Positions 1 through 12,200 of a stretch of DNA of 64,000 nucleotides are shown here, piece by piece. The notes below the pieces were generated by a model. It was given only the letters and a program-made list of their open reading frames with translations. It did not search any database and was not told the DNA's origin. Location of the stretch: contig JAFMOC010001058.1 in assembly GCA_019802505.1 (NCBI GenBank), positions 28,821-92,820 of the forward strand. Reading direction: 5' to 3'. This DNA comes from Corydoras sp. C115 (Eukaryota; Chordata; Actinopteri; Siluriformes; Callichthyidae). The number at the start of each line of letters is the position of its first letter. Within the stretch, counting starts at the first letter, position 1. The position numbers and the translations under genes were made by a program.

Positions 1-35
1 TTAACACGGCTCTGCCCAGAACCCACCACTGCCAA

Positions 36-356
36 CAAATGTTCTCCTCTCAGCACTAGGAATTCCCGGTTCAAATCCCATGGAGATTCCATGTTCTCCC
101 CGTGTCTGCGTGGGTTTCCTCCGGGTTCTCCGGTTTCCTCCCACAGTCCAAAAACATGGATCAAGTCAATTGAATTCTACAAATTGCCCCATATAGAGTG
201 TGTCTGTGTGAGTGAGAGTGTGTCCAGTGATAGATTGGCGTCCTGTCCTGGGTGTATCTGCCCAGCGCCCGACACGTTCTCCCCTATATGGGCATGGCGA
301 AACCCCCCCCCCCCCCCAATATAGGATAAAGCGGAAGATAATGGATGGATGGATGG
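36..356 (+). repeat. Family A SINE (tRNA-derived, V-SINE-like)
   Basis: The core and tail of the window's dominant SINE are present, with a box B variant GGTTCAAATCC near 68. The upstream head (1-35) is diverged or replaced. A run of about 16 C starts near 301, followed by the tail GGATGGATGG. Confidence 0.85.
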
Positions 357-1128
357 AAGTAACAGTGCAGTTCGCCCCCTAGTGGTGTGAGCTGCAAGGT
401 GCAAGATATGTCCACCGTTACACGTTATAAATGTATTTTAAAAATCTGCAGCAAATGTTAATAAATGTAAAAAATAAATGTACAGCGTATTAGAAGCAAT
501 TTGTCCATTTGTCTGTGTGTTAGTTTTAATCCCGTTTTTACATCAGTGCGATTGTTATGCTGAGGTAGAATTAACTTTGATTTATACACAATTAAAGCTG
601 CAGGGGATTAAATAAACCAAATATTCTCTTCTGCAGTGCAGAGTCGCTTAACGTCCCAAATTCGAGTGGAAATGTAAACATTGCAGCGTTTTTATCACTT
701 CAGCGGGACCTGCTTGGTTAGCTCGCTTGTTAGCATCTCATTCTTCACTGACTTTCCAACTTTCCTTTAGAAAGTTCACGTTCTAAATTGAGAACCATGT
801 CTTTTAATCTGCACGAACTTTAAAAATCACTAATAAACTCGAGGACAACGTGTAAAAACTCACCCGTTTTCGGGGAATTCGGTTAATAAACACCGACTTG
901 GTTCTGTGGTAACAGTTACATGCCCTGCCTTATGGTCCCACCCATCTGCCAAGCGATTCGACCACAGAGACGTCAATCACCACAGCGGCGACAGCGATTG
1001 GTCCTCCGGCGGTATCTGGGCACGCTCAATGAAGTAAACAATTGTGGTAGAGACGGGGAGTGCATTTAAATCAGCTTTCGACTCTCAGCATGAAGAACCG
1101 ACTCAATTCGATTCAATTGGTTGGAGCG
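357..1128. other. Non-repetitive stretch without a recognised gene
   Basis: No exon of a recognisable protein is seen on either strand. The part from about 850 to 1060 is richer in GC and CpG, contains an inverted CCAAT box (GATTGGT near 995), and has a possible minus-strand splice donor (GGTGAG, near 861). It could be the promoter and 5' noncoding exon of a minus-strand gene lying to the left of the window. This is inference only. Confidence 0.3.
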
Positions 1129-2180
1129 GGGGTGGCTTAGTGGTTGGCATGTTCTCCTCTCAGCACTAGGGATTCCCGGTTCGAATCCCAATCTGGGTGG
1201 AGTTTCCATGTTCTCCCCGTGTCTGCATGGGTTTCCTCCGGGTTCTCCGGTTTCCTCCCACAGTCCAAAAACATGGATCAAGGTCAATTGAATTCTCCAA
1301 ATTGCCCCATATAGAGTGTGTATGTGTGAGTGAGTGTGTGTCCAGTGATAGATTGGCGACCTGTTCTGGGTGTATCTGCCCAGCGCCCGAAACGTTCTCC
1401 CCTGGATGGGCATGGAGAACCCCACCGCAACCCTAATAGAGGATAAAGCGGAAGATAATGAATGAATGTTTGGAGCGGGGGCGGCACGGTGGCTTAGTGG
1501 TTTAGCATGTTCTCTTCTCAGCGCTAGGGATTCCCGGTTCCAATCCCAATCTGGGTGGAGTTTCCATGTTCTCCCCGTGTCTGCATGGGTTTCCTCCGGG
1601 TTCTCCGGTTTCCTCCCACAGTCCAAAAACATGGCTCAAGGTCAATTGAGTTCTCCAAATTGCCCCATATAGAGTGTGTATGTGTGAGTGAGTGTGTGCC
1701 CAGTGATAGATTGGCGTCCTGTCCTGGGTGTATCTGCCCAGCGCCCAAGACGTTCTCCCCTGGATGGGCATGAGGAACCCCCCCGCGACCCTAATAGAGG
1801 ATAAAGCGGAAGATAATGAATGAATGTTTGGAGCGGGGGCGGCACGGTGGCTTAGTGGTTTAGCATGTTCTCTTCTCAGCGCTAGGGATTCCCGGTTCGA
1901 ATCCCAATCTGGGTGGAATTTCCATGTTCTCCCCGTGTCCGCGTGGGTTTCCTCCGGGTTCTCCGGTTTCCTCCCACAGTCCAAAAACATGGATCAAGTC
2001 TTTTGAGTTCTCCAAATTGCCCCATATAGAGTGTATCTGTGTGAGTGAGTGTGTCCAGTGATAGATTGGTGTCCTATCCTGGGTGTATCTGCCCAGCACC
2101 CGAAACGTTCTCCCCTGGATGGGCATGGGGAACCCCCCCGCGACCCTAATAGAGGATAAAGCGGAAGATAATGGATGGAT
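1129..2180 (+). repeat. Three family A SINEs in tandem
   Basis: Three copies lie head to tail at about 1129-1467, 1480-1828 and 1839-2180, a period near 360 bp. Both internal junctions have the same linker, TTTGGAGCGGGGGC, and a close match (TTGGAGCGGGGG) precedes the first copy. This points to tandem amplification of one inserted copy rather than three independent insertions. Confidence 0.85.
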
Positions 2181-2247
2181 GTCACAAATATTACTGTAAA
2201 CAGCCATCAGAGTTAGGGAAGGTTTTTGACCTCATTGATTTAGACAG

Positions 2248-2572
2248 GGGCGGCACGGCGGCTTAGTGTTTAGCACGTTCTCCTTTCAGCACTAGGGATT
2301 CCTGGTTCGAATCCCCATCTGGGTGGAGTTTCCATGTTCTCCCCGTGTCTGCGTGGGTTTCCTCTGGTTCTCTGGTTTGCTTCCCACAGTCCAAAAACAT
2401 GGATCAAGTCAATTGAGTTCTCCAAATTGCCCCATATAGAGTGTGTCTGTGTGAGTGAGTGTGTGTCCAGTGATAGATTGGTGTCCTGTTCTGGGTGTAT
2501 CTGTCCAGCACCCGAAACGTTCTCCCCCGCGACCCTAATAGAGGATAAAGCGGAAGATGATGGATGAATGAA
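2248..2572 (+). repeat. Family A SINE
   Basis: Near full length, starting GGCGGCACGG. Part of the region before the tail is missing: the segment coding the usual GGATGGGCATGGGGAA is absent. It ends with GATGGATGAATGAATAA. Confidence 0.85.
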
Positions 2573-3720
2573 TAATTGTTTTGGGGATAATCACATGAAG
2601 GGGTTAAAAATTACCGGAGGACACAAAAGGCACCAGTATCTGTTTACTAGCTCTGAAGCAGACACAAATGTAATACAAATAATACAAAACCTTTTCAGAG
2701 TATGACTATCATAGTGTATCATAGTGTATCGTGAAATGATTGCTTGCTTCCAACCCCACACTACAGTTAGGATCATTTAGTGCTGATCTAAGTTCGTGCA
2801 GCCAGTTGACCCTACTACTACAATGAGAATGAAAAAAAATAAAAAGTACCATAAAATGGACTGCAGGTCTTTCCCTGAATTAACAATTACATTCCAGTAA
2901 CGTTTGAATTGACAGCATTGACATTCACACCAAGACACAACATCGTCTACATTGTTAAATTGCACAAGGTTTGATTGGATGTACATGTTTACCAAGCACA
3001 ACACGTCACACGGCATGAGAAGACCACCAGCTCGGTTCTATTGGCATCTATTCACTTTACATAAAAAAAACAAGTCTTCGGCTAATTTCCAACGTGTTAC
3101 TACAAATACAGTACAGACGGGGCAGTGGGACATGGACATGGGGCTTTGCTTTTGCTGGTGCAGATGAAATAGAAGACGTTCTGAACGGGTTAGTCATCAC
3201 TGGGGTTTTATCCAGGTCACCTCGGATCCCACAGGAATCAAGAGATGGCAATTATATTTAACGTTCTAGAGCTTCGGAAGATTTTCGTTGTCACTACACG
3301 ACCCCGACAGACGAACGACGACCTGCATGGTACGCGTTCATCCGACATCGTCTGCTAACGATGTAACGGATCTAACCAAACGTTCTCGTTCTCCAAGGCC
3401 CATGACCATGCCGGTGTATTTCAGGAATGAAACAACAACTGTTAAGGTTTTGCTCTCACGCTGGCACATGAAAGGAACTTACTTTCATACACATACATAC
3501 ATTTGATTATACACATCATACACAATAACCATTTCACAGTTTCGGAGAAGCGGTGCTATGTTACAAGCATTGTTTACACGTCATGTCAAATACATATCAC
3601 AGAAACTGTACAGATTGGGTGGAATCCATATACTTGAGCTTTGATTGAATGCATACTTACAAGAGTATAAAGGCTATATAGTTAAGATAATCCTTTATTT
3701 GTCCCACAATGTGGGGAATT
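2573..3720. other. Non-repetitive stretch without a recognised gene
   Basis: About 1.1 kb free of the SINE family. It contains only short open frames without a recognisable domain or convincing splice-flanked exon. It may be a 3' UTR or intron of an unseen gene. I see no function. Confidence 0.35.
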
Positions 3721-4057
3721 AGGGTGACCAGATTCCAATTCACCAGATGTGGGACAATGTGGGACAATGTGGGACACCGATGCATCAAGGTTGTCTAAAA
3801 TAACTTAAAATAAACATAAAACGAAACATCTCTACTCTGCCCCTTTAGCACATAACAGACTGCAAATAAAAACCTAGATATAATATATATTCAATATGTG
3901 TACAATTAAACAGAACAGACAGTTCTTTAATGTGCTTTATGACTTTATGAATTTCTCCAAACAGTATATGTACAGTCATATGCAAAAGTTTGGGCACCCC
4001 TATTAATCTTAATCATTTTTAGTTCGAAATATTTGGGTGTTTGCAACAGCCATTTCA

Positions 4058-4215
4058 TTCATTCATTCATTATCTCCTGCTTTATCCTCTATTAGGAGGA
4101 GAACGTCTCGGGCGCTGGGCAGATAGACCCAGGACAGGGCGCCAATCCATCGCTGGGCACACACTCACTCACACAGACACACTCTATATGGGGCAGTTTT
4201 TGAGAATTCAATTGA
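4058..4215 (-). repeat. 5'-truncated family A SINE inside the Tc1 inverted repeat
   Basis: The insertion is flanked by a perfect 14-bp target duplication, CAACAGCCATTTCA, at 4044-4057 and 4216-4229. The tail (ATTC repeats) is on the left, and the copy stops in the core near the GAATTCAATTGAC segment, so the tRNA-like head is missing. Confidence 0.9.
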
Positions 4216-4245
4216 CAACAGCCATTTCAGTTTAAAATTGAAAAT

Positions 4246-4710
4246 TTGGTGGAGGTTCCATCATGCTTTGGGGCTGTGTGGCCAGTGCCGGCACCGGGGA
4301 TCTTGTTAAAGTTGAGGGTGGCATGGATTCCACTCCGTATCAGCAGATTCTTGAGAATAACGTTCAAGAATCAGTGACGAAGTTGAAGTTACGCCGGGGA
4401 TGGATATTTCAGCAAGACCATGATCCAAAACACCGCTCCAAATCTACTCAGGCATCCATGCAGAGGAACAATTACAATGTTCTGGGAATGGCCATCCCCG
4501 TCCCCAGACCTGAATATCATTGAACATCTGTGGGATGATTTGAAGCGGGCTGTCCATGCTCGGCGACCATCAAACTTAACTGAACTGGAATTGTTTTGTA
4601 AAGAGGAATGGTCAAAAAGACCTTCATCCAGGATCCAGACACTGATTAAAAGCTACAGGAGGCGACTGGAGGCTGTTAGTTTTGCAAAAGGAGGATCTAT
4701 TAAATATTAA
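4246..4710 (+). pseudogene. Tc1-like transposase, C-terminal remnant
   Basis: The conceptual product has the Tc1/mariner DDE signature: GSIMLWGCVA early, then FQQDHDPKH (second Asp region), then SPSPDLNIIEHLWDDLKR (third acidic residue), ending in a basic tail and a TAA stop at 4708. Reading it needs a change of frame near 4480, between NNYNVL and EWPSPSP. The N-terminal helix-turn-helix region and first catalytic Asp are absent. Established family knowledge gives cut-and-paste transposition as the ancestral role; this copy cannot do it. Confidence 0.9.
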
Positions 4711-4813
4711 TGTCACTTTTCTGTTGAGGTGCCCATACTTTTGCACCTGTCAAATTTTGGCTTAATGTACAGTATATTGCACATTTTCTGTTAGTACAAT
4801 AAACCTCATTTCA

Positions 4814-5107
4814 TTCATTCATTCATTCATTATCTTCCGCTTTATCCTCTATTAGGGTCGTGGGGGGGGGGTTCCCCATGCCCATCCAGGGGAGAACGTT
4901 TCGGGCACTGGGCAGATACACCCAGGACAGGGGGGCAATCTATCACTGGGCACACACTCACTCACACACCGGAAACCGGAGAATCCGCTGGAAACCCACG
5001 CAGAGACGGGGAGAACATGGAAACTCCACCCAGATTGGGATTCGAACCAGGAATCCCTAGAGCTGAGAGGAGAACATGCTAACCACTAAGCCACCGTGCC
5101 GCCATAT
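4814..5107 (-). repeat. Family A SINE with internal deletion, in the Tc1 element
   Basis: Flanked by the 11-bp target duplication ACCTCATTTCA at 4803-4813 and 5108-5118. The segment between the CACTCACTCACAC block and the GAAACCGGAGAA block is shortened. The box B complement and the head GCCACCGTGCCGCC are intact on the right. Confidence 0.88.
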
Positions 5108-5154
5108 ACCTCATTTCAATCCTGAAATATTACTGTGTCCATCAGTTATTAGAG

Positions 5155-5356
5155 TCATCATTTGGTCATTTATTGGATGCTTTTATCCAAAGCGACTTAC
5201 AAGGTGAACACAGGGTTCATCACAACATCCCTGCAGCAATGAGGGTTAAGGTTCTTGCTCAAGGTCCCACACTGGTAACTTCAGTGGACCTGGGATTTGA
5301 ACCCCCAACCTTCAGATTGATAGCCCAACACCATAACCACTGAGCTACCACTCCCT
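5155..5356 (-). repeat. Second tRNA-derived SINE (family B)
   Basis: On the minus strand the head reads GGTAGCTCAGTGGTTATGG, then GGTTCAAATCCC, matching polymerase III box A and box B. The distal part contains TTTATCCAAAGCGACTTACA, a motif common in fish SINEs. It is unrelated in sequence to family A. It lies between the second family A SINE and the right end of the Tc1-like element. Confidence 0.75.
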
Positions 5357-5690
5357 CTATATATATCAAACTGAAATGACTGTTCCAAACACCCAAATAT
5401 TTAGAACTAAAAATGCTTAAGATTAATAGGGGTGCCCAAACTTTTGCATATGACTGTATATATATATATAACTTGTATATCTTATTTAAATGTACATTAA
5501 GGAAACATAGTAAGCATTGAGCTTTCATACTATTTCACAATGATTCCCAAATTAAAACACACGACTGTGTACAATCAAACAGAACCGACATGCGTCCGCG
5601 TTCCCGATTGGTTGACATTCAAACAGCCCGCCTCTCCCCCGATAACAGACAACACAGCCGTCCAATGGCAGATTATAAAACACCATTTGG

Positions 5691-6047
5691 GTGGCACGGT
5701 GGCTTAATGTTTATGTTCTCCTCTCAGCGTTAGGGATTCCCAGTTCGAATCCCCATCTGGGTGGAGTTTCCATGTTCTCCCTGTGTCTGCGTGGGTTTCC
5801 TCCGGGTTCTCCGGTTTGCTCCCACAGTCCAAAAACATGGATCAAGTCAATCAAACATGGATCAAGAATTCTCCAAATCGCCCCATATAGAGTGTGTCTG
5901 TGTGAGTGAGTGTGTGCCCAGCGATGGATTGGCGTCCTGTCCTGGGTGTATCTGCCCAGCGCCCGAAACGTTCTCCCCTGGATGGGCATGGGGAACCCCA
6001 CCGCGACCCTAATAGAGGATAAAGCGGGAGATAATGAATGAATGAAA
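5691..6047 (+). repeat. Family A SINE
   Basis: Full length, with a small internal duplication in the core: the motif AACATGGATCAAG occurs twice, near 5832 and 5853. Tail ATGAATGAATG. Confidence 0.85.
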
Positions 6048-6160
6048 AAACACGTATTTCATAACTGCAGTCTGACTTTCAATAACAATACGGGACAACG
6101 ACTCAATTTGCGGGAAAAGTAACGAAATTGCCCCACAAAGCGGGACATCTGGTCACCCTA

Positions 6161-6778
6161 TGGGAATATTTACACTTTTAGCTTTAAATCCTCTTTCTTT
6201 TTTAATACGAATTGGCATCAGAAACAAAAAAATCGTACTCGGTAATCTTTCCTGTAAAAGGTACACGGCATGGATGGACCGATACATCACAATCCAATGG
6301 GTTGGTGAAAGGGTTCAGCTCATAAAATTAAGTCATTTGGGGATTTTTCAGGTAATCGTTACTCACGTCACAGCTTATATTTACACGATATATAATAACA
6401 GTTAAAATCCAGATTCTGGTTAGGCAAAAGATTTATATTGGTATGCCAATAAATCTAAATTCTAAATCGAGACTAGTGTGCTTTTATAGGTGAGCATCCT
6501 GCTGCTGTGGTGTGTAGAGTGTGGGTGCCCTGGCCCAATGACGTATTTCATGTTAAAATAAAATAAAAAAGTAAATACAACCTTTGCAGCAAGGTTTTTA
6601 TCTTTAAATAACATCTTCTGCAAACACAAAACTGATCTGGCAGCTATCACGTCTTTACAACGGGTCTGCAGTAGCTTCTATGCTATTTAGAAATTTCAGC
6701 TTTGAAGAAATTTCACAATTGAGGAGAACATGCAAATGGAACAACTTCTGTCGAGTGCGATTGGGAACGATTTTATTA
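6161..6778. other. Non-repetitive AT-rich stretch
   Basis: No recognisable exon, RNA gene or repeat. Short open frames here carry no known domain. Confidence 0.3.
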
Positions 6779-7102
6779 TGTGGATTAGTGGTTAGTATGT
6801 CCTCCTCTCAGCACTAGGGATTCCCGGTTCCCATGTTCTCCCCGTGTCCGCGTGGGTTTCCTCCAGGTTCTCCGGTTTCCTCCCACAGTCCAAAAACATG
6901 GATCAAGTCAATTGAGTTCTCCAAATTGCCCCATATAGAGTGTGTCTGTGTGAGTGAGTGTGTGTAACCAGTGATAGATTGGTGTCCTGGCCTGGGTCTA
7001 TCTGCCCAGCGCCCAAGACGTTCTCCCCTGGATGGGCATGGGGAACCCCACCGCGACCCTAATATAGGATAAAGCGGAAGATAATGGATGGATGGATGGA
7101 TT
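6779..7102 (+). repeat. Family A SINE, box B deleted
   Basis: The core is intact but the segment from box B to the TGGAGTTTC motif is missing: CCCGGTTC joins directly to CCATGTTCTCC. Tail GGATGGATGGATGG. Confidence 0.85.
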
Positions 7103-7166
7103 TTCACTTGGTGGAATGCATCTCGGTCAAAGTTTTGCCACCACTCCATACATCATTTTCCACTTA

Positions 7167-7437
7167 ATTACACCTAGGGCAGATACACCCAGGACAGGGC
7201 GCCAATCTATCACTGGACATACACTCACTCACACAGACACACTCTATATGGAGCAAGTTGGAGAATTCTATTGACCTTGATCCATGTTTTTGGACTGTGG
7301 GAGGAAACCCACGCGGACACGGGGAGAACATGGAAACTCCACCCAGATTGGGATTCCAACCTGGAATTCCCAGAGAGCGAACGTGAACCAAACCACCCTG
7401 CCGCCACTAAACCACCACTAAACCACCATGTCACCCC
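7167..7437 (-). repeat. Family A SINE, 3'-truncated
   Basis: Starts in the GGGCAGATACACCC segment, so the tail and C-run are absent. Ends with a repeated CACTAAACCACC motif in the head. Confidence 0.8.
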
Positions 7438-7555
7438 ATTTTAAGTTGAATCAAAGGTAATTATAAACGAACAACCGCATTTAGAGAAAATGGTATTTAT
7501 TCTGCAAAGCTTGTGCTTACTTATTATGTAAATGTTCCCCAATTGAATGCCATTT

Positions 7556-7849
7556 GGCCATCCAGGGGAGAACATCTCGGGCGCTGGGCAGATACACCCA
7601 GGACAGGGCGCCAATCCATCGCTGGCACACACTCACTCACACAGACACACACTATATGGGGCAATTTTTTTTTTTTTGAGAATTCAATTGACTTGATCCA
7701 TGTTTTTGGACTGTGGGAGGAAACCGGAGAACCCGGAGGAAACCCACGCAGACACGGGGAGAACATGGAAACTCCACCCAGATGGGGATTCGAACCGGGA
7801 ATCCCGAGCGCTGAGAGGAGAACATACTAACCACTAAGCCACCGTGCCA

Positions 7850-7852
<3 letters not shown>
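7556..7852 (-). repeat. Family A SINE, 3'-truncated, abutting (TA)n
   Basis: Begins at CCATCCAGGGGAGAAC, has a T-run insertion near 7666, and its head GCCACCGTGCCACC runs directly into the TA microsatellite. Confidence 0.85.

Positions 7853-7918
<66 letters not shown>
7853..7918. repeat. (TA)n microsatellite
   Basis: About 33 TA dinucleotides between two minus-oriented family A SINEs. Confidence 0.95.
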
Positions 7919-7920
<2 letters not shown>

Positions 7921-8277
7921 TTCATTCATTCATTCATTCATTCATTATCTCCCGCTTTATCCTCTATTAGGGTCGCGGTGGGGTTCCCCATGCCCATCCA
8001 GGGGAGAACGTCTCGGGCGCTGGGCAGATAGTCCCAGGACAGGGCGCCAATCCATCGCTGGGCACACACTCACTCACACAGTCACACTCTATATGGGGCA
8101 ATTTTGAGAATTCAATTGACTTGATCCATGTTTTTGGACTGTGGGAGGAAACCGGAGAACCCGGAGGAAACCCACGCAGACACGGGGAGAACATGGAAAC
8201 TCCACCCAGATGGGGATTCCAACCGGGAATCCCTAGCGCTGAGAGGAGAACATGCTAACCACTAAGCCACCGTGCCG

Positions 8278-8280
<3 letters not shown>
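7919..8280 (-). repeat. Family A SINE, full length
   Basis: Tail of ATTC repeats on the left, head GCCACCGTGCCGCC on the right, followed at once by a second (TA)n run (8279-8309). Confidence 0.9.
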
Positions 8281-8309
<29 letters not shown>

Positions 8310-8314
<5 letters not shown>

Positions 8315-8847
8315 GTATTACAATTACTGCAATTACAGTACAGCATAAGACCAGTTTGGGTCCAAAGTACATTGGAACAAAGACGTAGCTTATGGCTTGG
8401 TGAATTTTAATTGGCTAGCTTTTAGGATTTTAGGATGCCCATATATCCCAAAGCCATTCTACGGTCACTTCCTTTTTTAAAATGTTCCTGTACTCACTGT
8501 ACTGCTCACTGTACTGAAACCTGCAGCACTTGAAATGAACGCTGAGGTAAATAATATAGGCGTCATATCCGTAACAACAAGGACCTCAGGCGAACCATGT
8601 TTCTAGACATTAATGCGAAACGAATTTAAAGTCGGATGGATTCGTATGAAACGGGTATGAAGTGCTATATAAACACGAACGATGTAAAGACCTGTTGTAA
8701 GGCCACTTTGATACAGAGCGGTCATCGTGTTCGGTTGATCGACCACTTATTCAAACCCTGTAGCGGAAGTGAGAAATTTCGTCCCAAAAACCGGTAGTAA
8801 TGATGCCAAGCATTGTGCGATATAAACGTTGAGTCGATGTACAAACT
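8310..8847. other. Downstream flank of scamp5
   Basis: No gene or family A SINE seen. It lies just 3' of the probable scamp5 polyadenylation signal. Confidence 0.3.
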
Positions 8848-8853
8848 TTTATT
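8848..8853 (-). terminator. Candidate polyadenylation signal of scamp5
   Basis: Minus-strand AATAAA in the context CAATTGAAATAAAAGTTTG, about 240 bp 3' of the scamp5 stop codon. Position fits a short 3' UTR. Other signals further left cannot be excluded. Confidence 0.45.
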
Positions 8854-9090
8854 TCAATTGTACGTCTAAACATCACAGTAGCTACTTCAGGAGAACAGAC
8901 GCTTTCTTATTCGAGGTCTAATCGGGGCAGAAAAGTGAACAGCCATAAAAATTGCCTTAGTAATAAGTATTAACAATACGTTACCATACACACTGATGCA
9001 TTATTATCTTCAGAAATGGTGTTGAAATATAATAGGGCAATTATTTGCTATAATCCCTTTTAATTCCACCTGTTTCATCCCGAAAAGCCG

Positions 9091-9279
9091 TTACATGGGG
9101 TCGTCGTAGTTGTAGGTAGGCGCGGCCGAGTACTGATTCCCCTGCATTGCTCCTTGGGCTGCCCCCATGGCAGCCTGCTGGGCAGCCTGCTGCACATGAG
9201 GGTTTTTCCAAGCACCAGTTGTCCATTCTTCTTGGGCTTTGCTCATGCTTCCTCCACTGCCACGGTAGAAGTTATGCAC
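9091..9279 (-). CDS. scamp5: scamp5 last coding exon
   Basis: Preceded on the minus strand by the acceptor TTTTCGTGTGGTGCAG. It encodes 62 residues from VHNFYRG to NYDDPM and the stop. Phase 0 with the previous exon. Confidence 0.92.
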   Translation of the reverse strand: MHNFYRGSGGSMSKAQEEWTTGAWKNPHVQQAAQQAAMGAAQGAMQGNQYSAAPTYNYDDPM

Positions 9280-12200
9280 CTGCACCACACGAAAAGACAT
9301 TGGTTTTAATGAGTGGTTTCACTTTTATAGACGGGAATTTGATGAAGGGTGGCATGGTGACTTAGTGATTAGCATGTTCGCCTCTCAGTCAGTGGCGGCT
9401 GGTGCTAAAAAAATTGAGGTTTCTATCTATCTATCTCCCAATGCCCATCCAGGGGAGAACGTTTCGGGCGCTGGGCAGATACACCCAGGACAGGACACCA
9501 ATCTATCACTGGATACACCCTCACTCACACAAACACACTCTATATGGGGCAATATGGAGAATTCATTTGACGATCCATGTTTTTGGATTGTGGGAGGAAA
9601 CTTGAGAACCCGGAGGAAACCCACGCGGACACGGGGAGAACATGGAAACTCCACCAAGATTGGGATTCGAACCGGGAAACTCTAGAGCTGCGAGGAGAAC
9701 ATGCTAACCACTAAACCACCGTGCCGGGGGAACAAACATCCATCCATTATCTTCCACTTTATCCTCTATTAGGGTCGCACGGGGGGGGGGGTTCCCCATG
9801 CCCATCCAGGGGAGAACGTTTCGGGCGCTGGGCAGATACACCCAGGACAGAGCGCCAATCTATTACTGAGCACTCACTCACTCACACAGACACACTCTAT
9901 ATGGGGCAATTTGGAGAACTCAATTGACGATCCATGTTTTTGGACTGTGGGAGGAAACCGGAGAACCCGGAGGAAACCCACGCGGACACGTGTTTGTGTG
10001 TGTGTATCTGTGTGAGTGAGTGTGCCCAGCGATAGATTGGCACCCTGTCCTGGGAACCCCCCCCATGACCCTAGTAGAGGATTAAGCAGAAGATCCATTC
10101 AACCATTATCTTCCGCTTTATCCTATATTAGAGTTGTGTGGGGGGGGGGTTCCCCATGTCTATCCAGGGGAGAACGTTTCGGGCGCTGGGCAGATACACC
10201 CATGACAGGACGCCAATCCATCACTGGACACACACTCACTCACACAAACACTCTATATGGGACAATTTGGAGACTTCAATTGACTTGATCCATGTTTTTG
10301 GACTGTGGGAGGAAACCGGAGAACCCGGAGCAAACCCACACGGACACGGGGAGAACATGGAAACTCCACCCAGATTGGGATTCGAACCTGGGAATCCCTA
10401 GTGCTGAGAGGAGAACATGCTAAACCACTAAACCACCGTGCCGCCATGTATTTATTTCTTCTTTTAATAAATTCTAACATGTCTATTAGACACACAGTAC
10501 AAATAAATACACTTCTCATGAACTATTTTGCAGTTCAGAACTAATTCAGTTTAATATCCGAACAATTTCAGGGGGGAGGGTCCTATGGACCAGCTGCCAC
10601 TGCTCTCAGTGCTGGGTTCGAATCCCAATCTGGGTGATGGAAACCATGGATACAAGTTTAACTGAAATGCTCTAAACTACCACATATAGTGTGTCCTGTG
10701 TCCAGTGATAGATTGGCGCCCTGTCCTGGGAACCCCCCCATGACCCTAGAAGATAATGAACGAATTAATTAATTCGATGAAACATGGCAAGTTTTTGGAA
10801 TAGGGTACCTTGGTGAGCGCGATGAAGGAGAGCACAGCAACAGCCGTAAACATGATGGTAGGAATCAGCATGACGACGGCCGAGCCGATATTAGTGCTGA
10901 AGAATGTGATGGTAGCCAACCAGCCGCTGTCGTTCCATAAGAAACAGATAAAAACAAAGATGTTCATTATATCAGATTACTTCAGTTAATTACATACACA
11001 TTCATTATAAAGCAACTTGTCCCAATTAGGACCATGAGGCAAATTAAATACCATGATACTACAATAAAGCATCCATCCATCCATTATCTTCCACTTTATC
11101 CTCTACTAGGGTTGTGATGGGGTTCCCCATGCCCATCCCAATCCCAATGCCCTTGCCCATGTCCATCCAGGGGAGAACGTTTCGGGCGCTGGGCAGATAC
11201 ACCCAGGACAGGGCGCCAATCTATCACTGGGCACACACTCACTCATACAGACACACGCTATATGGGGCAATTTGGAGAACTCAATTGACTTGATCCATGT
11301 TTTTAGACTGTGGGAGGAAACCGGAGAACCCGGAGGAAACCCACACGGACATGGGAGAACATGGAAACTCCACCCAGATTGGGATTCGAACCGGGAATCC
11401 CAAGCGCTGAGAGGAGAACATGCTAAACCACTAAGCCACCATGCCGCCACTGTGAAAACCTTCATTCATTCATTCATTCATTATCTCCCGCTTTATCCTC
11501 TATTAGGGTCGCGGTGGGGTTCCCCATGCCCATCCAGGGGAGAACGTTTCGGGCGCTGGGCAGATACACCCAGGACAGGGCGCCAATCTATCACTGGGCA
11601 CACACTCACTCACACAGACACACTCTATATGGGGCAATTTGGAGAATTCAATTGACGTTGATCCATGTTTTTGGACTGTGGGAGGAAACCGGAGAAACCG
11701 GAGAACATGGAAACTCCACCCAGATTGGGATTCGAACCGGGAATCCCAAGCGCTGAGAGGAGAACATGCTAACCACTAAGCCACCGTGCCTGCCCTCTAA
11801 TAAAGCAGAGACACTAATATCCTTAAAATTACAACTGGAAGGATTTAGTATCTAATTTATTTTTGTGGACGAAAACCAAATGTCATGGAAGAAAGCTTAC
11901 AGAACTGGGAAGAACATGCAAATTCTATTCAGCAAGAACTTCTGCTCCACACTGAACCAACGCATTGCCCAGTTACATAAATCCAGGGGAGAACGTTTCG
12001 GGCGCTGGGCAGATACACCCAGGACGGGACGCCAATCTATCACTGGACACACACACACTCACACAGACACACTCTATATGGGGCAATTTGGAGAATTCAA
12101 TTGACTTGATCCATGTTTTTGGACTGTGAAACTCCAAGAACATGGAAACTCCACCAAGATTGGGATTCGAACCGGGAATCCCCAGAGCTGAGAGGAGAAC

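Larger units (their letters stand above)
3973..5456 (+). mobile_element. Tc1/mariner-like transposon with long inverted repeats
   Basis: The outer 53 bp (3973-4025 and 5404-5456) are inverted copies with one mismatch, starting CAGTCATATGCAAAAGTTTG, and both ends abut TA, the target site of Tc1/mariner elements. The similarity continues inward to about 90 bp once the SINE in the left repeat is removed. The element carries the broken C-terminal half of a Tc1-type transposase and three later SINE insertions. The N-terminal DNA-binding half is missing, so it is a dead element. Confidence 0.9.
3722..6158. mobile_element. Possible outer DNA transposon with GGGTGACCAGAT ends
   Basis: The left end reads GGGTGACCAGAT and the right end ATCTGGTCACCC, a perfect 12-bp inverted pair, each bounded by TA. 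The internal flanks also resemble each other (GATGTGGGACAATGTGGGAC on the left, GCGGGACATCT on the right). No transposase belongs to it; the interior is filled by a Tc1-like element and SINEs. I infer a non-autonomous element that later received the Tc1-like insertion. A related end may lie near 24507 (ATCTGGTCACCTTA). Confidence 0.5.

Noticed and set aside
4263..4710. Two overlapping open frames as a possible host gene
   Set aside because: Tc1 transposase signature, frame break near 4480, missing N-terminal half and flanking inverted repeats show a transposon remnant.
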